Assembly (NCBI GenBank): GCA_017613015.1
Contig: JAGAEQ010000057.1
Coordinates: 1-32,373 of the forward strand
Reading direction: 5' to 3'
DNA length: 32,373 nucleotides
DNA from: Bacteroidales bacterium
Lineage (GTDB): Bacteria; Bacteroidota; Bacteroidia; Bacteroidales; WCHB1-69
The notes under the pieces are model-generated. The model had not been told where the DNA came from. It did not search any database and worked only from the letters and a program-made list of their open reading frames with translations. Shown in pieces: positions 25,230 through 32,373 of this stretch (its first letter is position 1; each line of letters starts with the position of its first letter). A program made the position numbers and the translations under genes.

Positions 25230-27443
25230 TCAGTTTTTCAAAGTGACAATGGCCCATTTTCCCTGACAGGAAATCCCGCTGACCTTTCCGGCCCCTTTCA
25301 GCCGCACCTTGTAGCCCTGCCGCTCCAGCAGGTACACGGCGTCCTTGGCGGAAGCGCCCAGCAGCAGACGCTCCAAGGAAGCCTCATGCTTTCCGCGCAT
25401 GACCAGCAGGCTGTCGCGTCCCGTGGCGGGCATCACCCCCACCCAAGGGGTCTTGGTCGGATATTGGATGCGGTAGCCGAGCTTGCGGTACACCAAAGCC
25501 AGGTCGGGCGCATAGCCGAAGGCCACCGAGGGGTATTTGTTCCACAAAGCGTCCCGGTACACGAACTGCCGCATGCTCAAATCCCGGTTCACGATTTTCT
25601 CCGCAATGTCGCGGCAGACCGGGGCCGCCACGACACCCGCGTCCCTGGACACTCCGGAAATCAGCACCATGCAAGTGTAGACCGGCTTGTCGGAAGGGAA
25701 GTAGCCGATAAACGAGGCGTTGTATTTGTTTTGCACGTAACGCCCGTTCTCAAACATCTGCGCCGTGCCGGTCTTACCGGCAAGCAAGAGGGCCACGTTC
25801 TGGGTCGAATCGTCCTTATGCCGCTTGTAATAAGCGTCTTGGGCACGCCGCGCCGTACCGGTGGCGACCACCCCCTCCATGCAGGCCCGGGCCTTGGACA
25901 GGGTCACGGGGTCCGCAATGCGCTCCTTGATGACCGTGGGGCGGCGCTTCTCGTTTCTCCCGTCGGGATAAAGCACCTCCTTCACAAGGTAGGGGCGCAT
26001 GAAACGTCCGTTGTTGGCCACGGCGTTGTAATAGGCCGCCATGTACACCGGCGGCGCCACCACCGCATAGCCGTGGCTTATGCTGTGGTAATCGGATTCG
26101 TAGCGTTTCGTCTTGGTGATGTCGGGTGTTGCGGCGTTCACCACCTCCAATTCCAAGTTGCTGTCCAAGCCCATCTGGTGCATTTTCAGGAAGAACTGGT
26201 TCAAGGTGCGGTAACCGGTCCGCGCCGCCTCATACAAGCCGTCGTTGTCCGAGAACTCGAAAGCCCAGCGCAGGGTATGCCGCCCTTTCTCGCAATCCAC
26301 CATGTCTCCGGTGTCTATCTTCTTGGAATCCAAGGCGGCGAGCAGGGAAATCAGCTTGAAGGTGGAACCCGGCTCATACCTTTCGGTAATGGCATGCTCC
26401 ACATAATCCCGGTAGCCCTGAGGGGTCTTCGTCAGGTTGGAAATGGCTTTGATTTCCCCGGTCTTCACCTCCATCAGCAGGGCGCAGCCCCACTCCACAT
26501 CCAGACGTTCCAACTGGGCCCGCAAGGCCTTTTCCACCACGCTCTGCATCCCCACATCAATGGTGGTGGTGATGTCGCAGCCGTTTTTCACTTGCAGCAG
26601 CTGGGTCTCACGCAAGGGTACCACCACCCTGTTCACCAACAGACGGCGGTACTTGCGGTTTTCTCCGGAAAGCAGGCTGTCGTAATAGCCCTCCACGCCG
26701 CTGTAGTTTCTGTCCGCATGCATGAAACCTATGACCGAAGCCGCATAGTCATCATACACATTGTGGTGCACAAAACGCTCGTCCACCCGGCAGCCGCCGT
26801 AATACTGCCGTGTCATCTCGCTCTCCGTTTCGGAGAAAAGGTAACGGATACGGTCCCAGTCCGAGCTCCGGACCCAAGTCTGCGGCAGTTCGTCCACGGA
26901 AATCCGGACAATGAGGTAGCGGTTCCGCTGCGCGAACTTCAAAGAATCCAGACGGGCCTTGGCCGCCGCCCGGACCTTTTTCCCCTTATGGTCCTTGTTT
27001 GCATCTATAATATCCTGCTGCACACGGCATTGGTGATAATAGTCCAGATAGGCCCGCTTGACTTTCTCTTCGTAAAAATCCCGGCTGCGCTTCGGGGTCA
27101 GGCGGCAGAAAATCGAAATGAGGGAATCCACCCTTTCCATGAAAAAGACCGAATCCTTGGGTTTCACCCCGACTTTTGCCATCTCCCAATACAAATCGTA
27201 AATCGGGATGGTGGTGGAAAGCAGCTCCCCTTCGGAAGAATACACATTTCCCCGGAAACCGTGTTGGAAACCGCTGTCTATCTGAAAAAAGCGGTTCCCC
27301 ACTGTCAAAGTGTCCTTGAAATTGCCCCGGTAGGCGTCCCCCATGCGCAGCGTCAGGGAGAACATGCGGGCAATGATGACCACCGTCCATACCAAAAGCA
27401 GGAAATATACAAACAACAGCTTGAAAGACAACTTCTTTTTCAT
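25230..27443 (-). CDS. ftsI: Division-specific class B penicillin-binding protein (FtsI/PBP3 type) with PASTA domain
   Basis: This is a 737-residue transpeptidase that cross-links septal peptidoglycan in the periplasm, partner of FtsW. A single N-terminal membrane helix spans about residues 9-30. The PBP dimer domain follows (GFRGNVYSSEGELL near 62-75). The transpeptidase domain has the active-site serine in STFK (360-363), SDN (398-400) and KTGT (556-559), the three classic motifs. A PASTA-like repeat occupies the last 60-70 residues (DAVYLLERQGYKVRLKGAGKV). The length and PASTA tail are usual for Bacteroidota FtsI. Its start overlaps the FtsL-like gene stop by four bases (ATGA). Confidence 0.96.
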   Translation of the reverse strand: MKKKLSFKLLFVYFLLLVWTVVIIARMFSLTLRMGDAYRGNFKDTLTVGNRFFQIDSGFQHGFRGNVYSSEGELLSTTIPIYDLYWEMAKVGVKPKDSVFFMERVDSLISIFCRLTPKRSRDFYEEKVKRAYLDYYHQCRVQQDIIDANKDHKGKKVRAAAKARLDSLKFAQRNRYLIVRISVDELPQTWVRSSDWDRIRYLFSETESEMTRQYYGGCRVDERFVHHNVYDDYAASVIGFMHADRNYSGVEGYYDSLLSGENRKYRRLLVNRVVVPLRETQLLQVKNGCDITTTIDVGMQSVVEKALRAQLERLDVEWGCALLMEVKTGEIKAISNLTKTPQGYRDYVEHAITERYEPGSTFKLISLLAALDSKKIDTGDMVDCEKGRHTLRWAFEFSDNDGLYEAARTGYRTLNQFFLKMHQMGLDSNLELEVVNAATPDITKTKRYESDYHSISHGYAVVAPPVYMAAYYNAVANNGRFMRPYLVKEVLYPDGRNEKRRPTVIKERIADPVTLSKARACMEGVVATGTARRAQDAYYKRHKDDSTQNVALLLAGKTGTAQMFENGRYVQNKYNASFIGYFPSDKPVYTCMVLISGVSRDAGVVAAPVCRDIAEKIVNRDLSMRQFVYRDALWNKYPSVAFGYAPDLALVYRKLGYRIQYPTKTPWVGVMPATGRDSLLVMRGKHEASLERLLLGASAKDAVYLLERQGYKVRLKGAGKVSGISCQGKWAIVTLKN

Positions 27444-27919
27444 CTGGCTGCCTCCTTTCCCCCGCCAAGCAGGTATACGATGCTGCTGTCATCCACAAAG
27501 CCTTTTTCCTTGAACACTTGCAGCAAAGCCTCCTTCCGTGTCTCGTCCACATACAGCAGCTCGCGCTGGTCCATAACTTGTATGTATTTGTCGTTCAGCT
27601 TGATTCTTTCCTTATCCAAGAGTTCCAGACGCTTTTGGTTGGATTGGGCCAATAAATTAATGTATATCAGCACAATCACCATAATGAACACCATCACAAT
27701 ATAGGGCATGTTACGGCGGAAATCCACCTTGCCCAGAAACTCCCCGCCCAGCAAGGCGCGGATACGCTTCCCCGCCGCGGAGACCCTTGTGTTCGGCTTG
27801 GGTTGGGGCTCCGTCTTCCGGCGGGAGGCCGTTTCCATAGCTTCCCGTTCGGCCCGCTCCCCGGCCTTGCGGATACGCTCCTGTTCCTCTATGTATTTCG
27901 GATCAAACTGATTGGCCAT
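27440..27919 (-). CDS. ftsL: FtsL-like cell division protein
   Basis: This is a 159-residue bitopic membrane protein in the ftsL position between rsmH and ftsI. A charged cytoplasmic N terminus of about 70 residues, rich in Glu, Arg and Lys, is followed by one membrane helix (MPYIVMVFIMVIVLIYINLL, 71-90). A periplasmic stretch with coiled-coil character follows (about 92-130, NQKRLELLDKERIKLNDKYIQ). This matches the Bacteroidota FtsL-like family, which is longer at the N terminus than the enterobacterial protein. It should bridge FtsQ and the FtsW/FtsI synthase. The gene overlaps rsmH by 17 bases and ftsI by four. Confidence 0.9.
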   Translation of the reverse strand: MANQFDPKYIEEQERIRKAGERAEREAMETASRRKTEPQPKPNTRVSAAGKRIRALLGGEFLGKVDFRRNMPYIVMVFIMVIVLIYINLLAQSNQKRLELLDKERIKLNDKYIQVMDQRELLYVDETRKEALLQVFKEKGFVDDSSIVYLLGGGKEAAR

Positions 27920-28829
27920 AATCCTGCTGTTTTTTCTCTCCTATACGCAATCGGGCGCTCCGGCTCCGGTTGTTCACCTGAAGCTCCGCAGCTGGAGGCA
28001 CTATCGCCTTGCGTGTGATCACGCGGAATGGCGAAAGCGGATTGCCGTAAAAATCCTTCTCCTCCTTCCCCTCCACGTTGCCGCTGCGCAGAAACTGCTT
28101 GACCAAACGATCTTCGATGGAATGGTAGGAAATCACCACCAGACGGCCGCCGGGCAGCAACAGGTCCACGCTCTGGGTCAGCAGTGCCTCCAAGGCCTCC
28201 CATTCGGCGTTCACCTCCATGCGCAAAGCTTGGTACACTTGGGCAAAATAGCGGTTCTCCTTGGATTTGGGGACGAATCCGGACAGTAGCTCCTTCAGCT
28301 GGGAAGTCTGCGTCAGCGGCCGCTGCGCCCGCGCCTTCACCACTTGTGCAGCCAACCGCTTGGCGTTGAACACCTCACCGTAGCGGGAGAACAGCCTCGC
28401 CAGCTCCTCCTCCCCGTAAGTCGCCAGCACATCCGCCGCCGTCAGGCTTTTCCGACGGTCCATGCGCATATCCAAAGGCCCGTCGAAACGGGTGCTGAAA
28501 CCGCGCTCCGGCACGTCAAACTGATGGGAGGAAACGCCCAAGTCAGCCAAGATGCCGTTCACCTGCTCCACGCCGTAGAATTGCAGAAAATTCCGGATAT
28601 GGCTGAAATTGGCGGAAATAAGAGTGAAGCGCCCGTCCTCAATGCGGTTTGCCTGCGCATCCTCGTCCTGGTCGAAAGCGTACAGCCGCCCCTCCGGACC
28701 CAATTGTGAAAGTATCGCCCGGGAACTCTGCCCCGAACCGAAGGTCACGTCCACATACACCCCGTCCGGACGTATGGCCAGACCGGCCACGCTCTCCGCA
28801 AGCAGCACCGGCGTGTGGTAAGGCATCAT
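27903..28829 (-). CDS. rsmH: 16S rRNA (cytosine(1402)-N(4))-methyltransferase RsmH
   Basis: RsmH is an S-adenosylmethionine-dependent enzyme that methylates N4 of C1402 in the 16S rRNA decoding site. I start at the ATG at 28829 (MMPYHTPVLLAESV, 308 residues), which overlaps the mraZ stop as ATGA; the next codon, ATG at 28826, is an equal alternative. The longer frame to 28943 lies inside mraZ and is not used. Motifs are YHTPVLL, the SAM loop DVTFGSGQSSRAIL, FDQDEDA, GILADLGVSSHQFD, RGFSTRFDGPLDMRMD and SYHSIEDRLVKQFL, all diagnostic. The C-terminal NNRSRSARLRIGEK is also standard. Confidence 0.97.
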   Translation of the reverse strand: MMPYHTPVLLAESVAGLAIRPDGVYVDVTFGSGQSSRAILSQLGPEGRLYAFDQDEDAQANRIEDGRFTLISANFSHIRNFLQFYGVEQVNGILADLGVSSHQFDVPERGFSTRFDGPLDMRMDRRKSLTAADVLATYGEEELARLFSRYGEVFNAKRLAAQVVKARAQRPLTQTSQLKELLSGFVPKSKENRYFAQVYQALRMEVNAEWEALEALLTQSVDLLLPGGRLVVISYHSIEDRLVKQFLRSGNVEGKEEKDFYGNPLSPFRVITRKAIVPPAAELQVNNRSRSARLRIGEKKQQDYGQSV

Positions 28830-29299
28830 CGATCCCCTCCTTTCCGCAAATCGGTATGGATGCGCTCCGCCAAATCGTACACCGCCGCCGACTCCCGAGT
28901 GGGGATTTGCAGCATGTCCTCCGCATAAAGGGTCGGATTCCAAATCTCAAAAAAGTGCATCATCCCGACAATCAGCAAATCCTTCTCCAAGGAGGCGTAC
29001 TGGACCAAATGCTTGGGAATCAGGATACGGTTCTTGGAATCCACCTTGACTTCGGTGGCACTGCTCAGGAAAAAGCGCACCAAGGCCCGCTGGTCGGGAC
29101 GGAAAACGTTCAGCTGGCTCAACTGCTGGCGGTAAAGCTGCCATTCATCCATGGGATACAGGGTGATGCATTTCTCCAGCCCCATGTTCATGACAAAACG
29201 GCCTTCCGCCTGTGCGCTGAGCTGACGCAGGCTGGCGGGGAACTGGAAACGTCCGCCGCTGTCGAGTGAACTGGAAAAGGTGCCTTCTGTGATGAACAT
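28826..29299 (-). CDS. mraZ: Transcriptional regulator MraZ
   Basis: MraZ is a 157-residue AbrB-like DNA-binding protein and the first gene of the dcw operon. It carries the two family repeats, each with the DxxxR motif: DSGGRFQFPASLR (about 14-26) and DSKNRILIPKHL (about 87-98). MraZ forms large rings and binds repeated TGGG boxes in its own promoter to regulate the dcw operon. Three such boxes with a 10-bp period lie 57-80 bases upstream of this gene, so autoregulation is likely here too. Its stop overlaps the rsmH start. The length is normal for Bacteroidota. Confidence 0.97.
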   Translation of the reverse strand: MFITEGTFSSSLDSGGRFQFPASLRQLSAQAEGRFVMNMGLEKCITLYPMDEWQLYRQQLSQLNVFRPDQRALVRFFLSSATEVKVDSKNRILIPKHLVQYASLEKDLLIVGMMHFFEIWNPTLYAEDMLQIPTRESAAVYDLAERIHTDLRKGGDR

Positions 29300-29355
29300 G
29301 TTTCTCTTTTTTTAGCCGAAACGGAGCAAAACCACCCGCAAAATCCGCCATTTTT

Positions 29356-29379
29356 CCCATTTTTCCCCAAAATTCCCCA
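29356..29379 (-). promoter_or_regulatory. MraZ operator: three TGGG boxes with 10-bp period
   Basis: On the minus strand, TGGG occurs at 29379-29376, 29369-29366 and 29359-29356, exactly 10 bases apart, with AT-rich spacers (AATTT, AAAAA). This is the arrangement reported for MraZ boxes in E. coli and Mycoplasma. A degenerate TGGC lies one turn further on (29350-29347), shifted by one base. The boxes are 57-80 bases upstream of the mraZ start. Confidence 0.75.
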
Positions 29380-29626
29380 TTTCCTCTGTAAAAAAAAGAG
29401 ACGGGGCAATACTCAAAACATTGGGGGTTAGCTGGTTATGCAACAACTCCCTTGGGGCGGCATTTTTTCCGCTTCTTTTGCAAAGAAAAACAAAAAACAC
29501 ATGCGAAAAAGCATCCGAAACATTTTTTTTGCAAAAAAATTCATTTTTTACATAAAAAACTGTGAACGAGGAATAAAAATTTTTTAAAAACTTTTTTTTA
29601 CCTCTTTTGCCTGTTCATAACTCGGA

Positions 29627-29652
29627 ATAATCCACCGGGGAATGTGGATTAT
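29627..29652 (-). terminator. Hairpin after the C10 protease gene, possible terminator
   Basis: A perfect 9-bp stem (ATAATCCAC / GTGGATTAT) with an 8-base loop lies five bases beyond the protease stop codon on the minus strand. It has no T-run directly after it, so it may end transcription weakly, or stabilise the 3' end. It is the only candidate boundary between the protease operon and the dcw operon. Confidence 0.45.
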
Positions 29653-29657
29653 CGGTG

Positions 29658-31370
29658 TTATTCCTTCACGAATTTGGCGGTCATGCGCTTGCCATCAGAT
29701 GTGCGCACCTGCAGCAGGTACATGCCCGCAGGCAGGGTGGTGACCTCCAATTCCGCTTGGGAAAGGTTTTCCTTATGCAGCATCACCTTCCCCAACACGT
29801 TGCAGACCGTGATTTGAGCAATGCCCGTTTCCGAATCCGGAAGTTCAATGTGCAGCATCCCCGATACCGGGTTTGGATAAACCTTCAAATGCTTCTTAAC
29901 CTGCGGCTCGACGACAGAGGTTTCGGAAGAATCCTGCCGTGAGGGCATGTCGCCATAACCACTCAGAGGAAGCGGGCTGCCCGATGCCATGTCTTGGGCC
30001 GACCTGTTGGAGCAGGGGGCAATGACCGCCTCAAAATCCGAACCGGTTGCGGCATGGAAACCATCTGTTAAAAGGATGTCATTTGCATTTAGATAAACAA
30101 GAGCACCTGAATTGACAATAAAAGCATAATTATTATTGCTAATAATCTGATTTGCTGAATAATAACACGAATTACCGTTTGCAAATGTTTTGTTGCAATG
30201 CATTACAATGTCTTTCCAACAGTATCTGGGTTGGATATGGAAAACAGCACACTGGCCGGTAGCATAATTATGAGAGGACGGATTGAGACTATTTAAGGTA
30301 AAATACCCATTACTATTGCCATTCCATCCCCAGTTGAAATGGAATCTGTCACTGTTGTCATAACCATCACAAACGAAACCATGACCATATATATAACCGG
30401 AAGTATATCCAGCATAAAAAATAGGGCAGCCATTGTCCAAATCAAATTTTAGCGAATCTATCCAAGCTGTGTCATTATAGTTGCTCTTATATCGCAAATC
30501 AGTACTCTTATAGTCAAACGAATCCAGCGCATCGTGAACATCACTAGGAGAAGCAATGGATGAATAATCCGTACATGTGCTGTTGCAATATGTTGTATTC
30601 AAACTCCGCCCGCAATCCAAAAGCAGTTGGGCTATTTCATGTTTTTGTTGGGAATAGCTGCTGTTTTGGGGTACACGCAACTCATTGGGCATGTTGATCC
30701 AGTCATACAGGTGACACTTATAGTAATTTTCCTGCGGATAGTTCCATTTTTTCAGAATTTGTCCCATGGCTACCGCTGCACAACCTGCCGCGCAATGAGT
30801 ATAAGATCCACATCCCGGAGCATAATAGTTATAAGCATTAAGGGAACCGCAATTGGCTGTGCTTTGCCCCCATTGGGTGCTAATCAGAGGCGAAACACTT
30901 CTCGCATTACCGGATTTACTTGCATCATACTGCTGCAAGTCGTTCCAATTCTTTTTATAGGTATCTGGCACTCTGTTCTGAAAACAGTATTCCACTTGTG
31001 CCTCATACATATCCACAAAAAAACGAAGTCCATCCGGCAATTCATTATAATGATTCAGTATGCCATTCGTCGAATCATCCCCCTTTTCGGGAAGGATATA
31101 TCCCAATACTGGAACACAAGACTTATTCCCAGACAACAGCACTATCGCCCCTGTACGGAAACGCACTTCGTACAACAGGGTGTAACCATTGGAAGTTTTT
31201 GTTAATACGGTATCGACATTTGTTTCTGACAATTGCTGCCTGCCAATCTGGTAATTCAGGGTATTTACTGCCGCATTAATAGCCTCTTGCCTGGATATTT
31301 GTTGCCCATAGACACATAATTGTACAAATAGCAGCAAAAGGATGGCAGAAATGTTTTTTGTTATTCTCAT
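29658..31370 (-). CDS. Secreted C10-family cysteine protease (streptopain-like) with T9SS sorting domain
   Basis: This is a 570-residue protease with four parts. A signal peptide (about 1-22, ending VYGQ) is followed by a Spi/C10 inhibitory pro-region (about 24-130). The C10 catalytic domain (about 155-375) has the nucleophile in CAAGCAAVAMGQ at Cys197, the catalytic His in YIYGHGFVCDGYD at His330, and NWGWNG (Trp348). A linker with the LTDGFHAATGS motif (434-444) leads to a C-terminal type IX secretion sorting domain (about 495-570, KVYPNPVSG to KFVKE). It should be exported, passed through the T9SS and activated by loss of the pro-region. The lipoprotein gene is two bases upstream on the same strand. 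GC content falls sharply between the sorting-domain part and the rest of the gene. Confidence 0.93.
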   Translation of the reverse strand: MRITKNISAILLLLFVQLCVYGQQISRQEAINAAVNTLNYQIGRQQLSETNVDTVLTKTSNGYTLLYEVRFRTGAIVLLSGNKSCVPVLGYILPEKGDDSTNGILNHYNELPDGLRFFVDMYEAQVEYCFQNRVPDTYKKNWNDLQQYDASKSGNARSVSPLISTQWGQSTANCGSLNAYNYYAPGCGSYTHCAAGCAAVAMGQILKKWNYPQENYYKCHLYDWINMPNELRVPQNSSYSQQKHEIAQLLLDCGRSLNTTYCNSTCTDYSSIASPSDVHDALDSFDYKSTDLRYKSNYNDTAWIDSLKFDLDNGCPIFYAGYTSGYIYGHGFVCDGYDNSDRFHFNWGWNGNSNGYFTLNSLNPSSHNYATGQCAVFHIQPRYCWKDIVMHCNKTFANGNSCYYSANQIISNNNYAFIVNSGALVYLNANDILLTDGFHAATGSDFEAVIAPCSNRSAQDMASGSPLPLSGYGDMPSRQDSSETSVVEPQVKKHLKVYPNPVSGMLHIELPDSETGIAQITVCNVLGKVMLHKENLSQAELEVTTLPAGMYLLQVRTSDGKRMTAKFVKE

Positions 31371-31372
31371 CT

Positions 31373-31969
31373 TTACTCCTTTAAGTTTTTGATTTCCAAT
31401 ACTTTAAAAGCATAATATGGAATAACGCAGTCTTTGTCCGGATCAGCCGGCGAATTCAATTCGAAAAAACCCACATTTAACATACTGAATGTGATTATCC
31501 CTTTGAGATATGCCATCTTGTCCATATCAATTTTTCCCAACAAAGAAACCGGACAGGCAATGCAATTGAGATCATTTGAACTGGTTCTCATGGCAGCTGA
31601 AACCGAATCATCCATCAATGAGATTTTAACCAAAGTGCTGTCCCTTGAATAGACCCTTTTCTCAAGCGGAGTATGGTCTATCCATCCGCACAGCAGCAAA
31701 GTGTCGCCTTCATGGGAGTAATAGGGATAGGTTTCTGGATTTTTGTAACTGACGCTGTAAGTAAAATACTTGCACACCGAATCCCAGAAATTATAGCCGT
31801 CTGTTTTTAGGACCGGCCTTTCACTTTCAGGGAAAGGCTGCACACAGTCGCAGACTTCTGTTTTGGCATTGAAAATCTGATCCGCTTTGCACTGATAGCA
31901 GTTTTCTGGACTTTTTACACAACTTGTCAAAGTGAAAACTGTAAGAACTATGAATAATAATTTTTTCAT
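31373..31969 (-). CDS. Lipoprotein of unknown function, encoded next to the C10 protease
   Basis: This is a 198-residue protein with a lipoprotein signal peptide: MKKLLFIVLTVFTLTSC, with the lipidated Cys at residue 17. The mature N terminus has a Cys group (C24, C27, C40, C42; CYQCKAD and VCDC) that may form disulphides or bind metal. The rest is mixed and low in recognisable motifs, with YSVSYKNPETYPYYSHEG, CGWIDHTP and NCIACPVSL. I do not recognise a family. The gene lies between a surface-type protein (one-base gap) and the protease (two-base gap), with GGAGGAG just before the start. C10 proteases of Bacteroides are often encoded with small exported inhibitors, so a partner role is possible but not shown. 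Confidence 0.8.
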   Translation of the reverse strand: MKKLLFIVLTVFTLTSCVKSPENCYQCKADQIFNAKTEVCDCVQPFPESERPVLKTDGYNFWDSVCKYFTYSVSYKNPETYPYYSHEGDTLLLCGWIDHTPLEKRVYSRDSTLVKISLMDDSVSAAMRTSSNDLNCIACPVSLLGKIDMDKMAYLKGIITFSMLNVGFFELNSPADPDKDCVIPYYAFKVLEIKNLKE

Positions 31970-31970
31970 C

Positions 31971-32373
31971 TTACTCCTCCTTCCCTTTTTTCAGTTCGTC
32001 AATCTGTTTCTGCAGGTCAATGATGTAACGGGTGAGTTCCTCCACCTTCTGCAGCAGCAAGGTGTTCATCTCGCCCAAATCGAAACTGCCCTGTTCCTCC
32101 ACCTCCTTGGCGGAAGGGATTCCCGGCAGGTGCTTGTGCTCGTTCACATAGCTCTCCAGTTCGGAAAGTGCCATCATTGGGTAGCCGCTTCCGAACACAT
32201 AGTCAGGCCAGTAGGTCGAACCTGTATTCACTCGCACCGCCTTGGCCAGCACTGTGCCGTTCACCGCCAGCTCCGCCTGCGGATTGTTCGTTTGGATGCC
32301 CACATTCCCGTTGTCCGCCAAAAAGAGCCTGTTGTTGGCTGTTATTTGGTCAGGCCTACAGGGCTGCCAGAAA
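31971..32373 (-). CDS. C-terminal part of a large tail-fibre-like surface protein, cut by window edge
   Basis: The reading frame is open from its stop at 31971 to the window end with no start codon of its own; the apparent start at 32321 is only an internal TTG. The visible 133 residues contain NRLFLADNGNVGIQTNNPQAELAVNG, the repeat unit found near the end of many long Bacteroidota surface and tail-fibre-like proteins. PDYVFGSGYPMMAL, HKHLPGIPSAKEVEEQG, LGEMNTLLLQKVEEL and a coiled-coil tail (YIIDLQKQIDELKKG) follow. In known relatives this tail resembles phage tail-spike intramolecular chaperone regions and may mediate trimerisation. The N-terminal part and any signal peptide lie outside the window. 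Confidence 0.85.
   Translation of the reverse strand, partial: FWQPCRPDQITANNRLFLADNGNVGIQTNNPQAELAVNGTVLAKAVRVNTGSTYWPDYVFGSGYPMMALSELESYVNEHKHLPGIPSAKEVEEQGSFDLGEMNTLLLQKVEELTRYIIDLQKQIDELKKGKEE

Larger units (their letters stand above)
29300..29657. other. dcw upstream region: AT-rich, with MraZ boxes, palindromes and a hairpin
   Basis: No gene is visible in these 358 bases. From mraZ outwards it holds a leader, the MraZ boxes (29356-29379), a short inverted repeat ATGC/GCAT (29501-29514), palindromic TTTTGCAAA elements (29473-29487 and 29524-29539), long A and T runs, and a hairpin just after the protease stop. I found no perfect TAnnTTTG box on the minus strand. The best near match is TGGTTTTG at 29327-29334, which would put the MraZ boxes over the -33 region. 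Confidence 0.6.

Noticed and set aside
25185-27704. 839-codon open frame on the plus strand opposite the PBP gene
   Set aside because: It runs antisense to a clearly functional PBP. Its His-, Arg- and Gly-rich translation has no domain and reflects codon bias on the other strand.
29581-29626. AT-rich run as a replication origin or phage attachment site
   Set aside because: No DnaA boxes, direct repeats, integrase or tRNA were found nearby; it is simply AT-rich upstream DNA.
32319-32321. TTG at 32321 as the start of a 116-residue gene
   Set aside because: The frame continues upstream without a stop to the window edge and matches the internal repeat of longer proteins, so the gene is cut by the edge.

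Overview
The window looks like chromosomal DNA from a moderately GC-rich member of the Bacteroidales (phylum Bacteroidota). Support comes from -7 boxes of the TAnnTTTG type, a type IX secretion (T9SS) sorting domain and a PorV/PorQ-family protein, a Bacteroidota-type division and cell-wall (dcw) cluster with the FtsL-like protein, a Kdo transferase, and a 566-residue FtcD. No rRNA, tRNA, CRISPR array, transposase or integrase was seen.

Layout. 1-1045: 5' part of dnaK and an HU gene, both on the minus strand, separated by HU terminators. 1137-3888: a sodium-dependent transporter downstream of a fused cytidylyltransferase/short-chain reductase of the Bcs1 (CDP-ribitol) type. 4077-5084: murB, divergent from a plus-strand operon (5217-8970) of ftcD, an unknown exported protein and waaA. 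9122-13432: a 1436-residue acyl-CoA dehydratase activase-type protein. 13429-29299: a continuous minus-strand dcw operon in the order mraZ, rsmH, ftsL, ftsI-type PBP, murE, mraY, murD remnant, ftsW, murG, murC, ftsQ, ftsA, ftsZ, and finally a PorV/PorQ-family gene. 29658-32373: a secreted C10 cysteine protease, a lipoprotein and the 3' end of a large surface-type protein, all on the minus strand.

The dcw genes cover lipid-I and lipid-II synthesis (MraY, MurG), stem-peptide ligation (MurC, MurE), septal polymerisation and cross-linking (FtsW, PBP) and the division ring (FtsZ, FtsA, FtsQ, FtsL). MurB, on a separate transcript, supplies UDP-MurNAc. Three TGGG boxes with a 10-bp period upstream of mraZ fit MraZ autoregulation.

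The main oddity is in the murD position. A strong ribosome-binding site and start codon lead into a 181-residue frame that holds only MurD domain 3. The UMAG-binding domain and the ATPase domain are absent, and the domain-3 residues that I recall as D-glutamate contacts in E. coli MurD are replaced. Its neighbours also differ from the norm: MraY has a charged insertion of about 30 residues before its last membrane helix, and FtsW lacks the usual QPSE motif. A second notable feature is a sharp drop in GC inside the C10 protease gene, at the join between its upstream part and its T9SS-tail part, which suggests a chimeric secreted protease.
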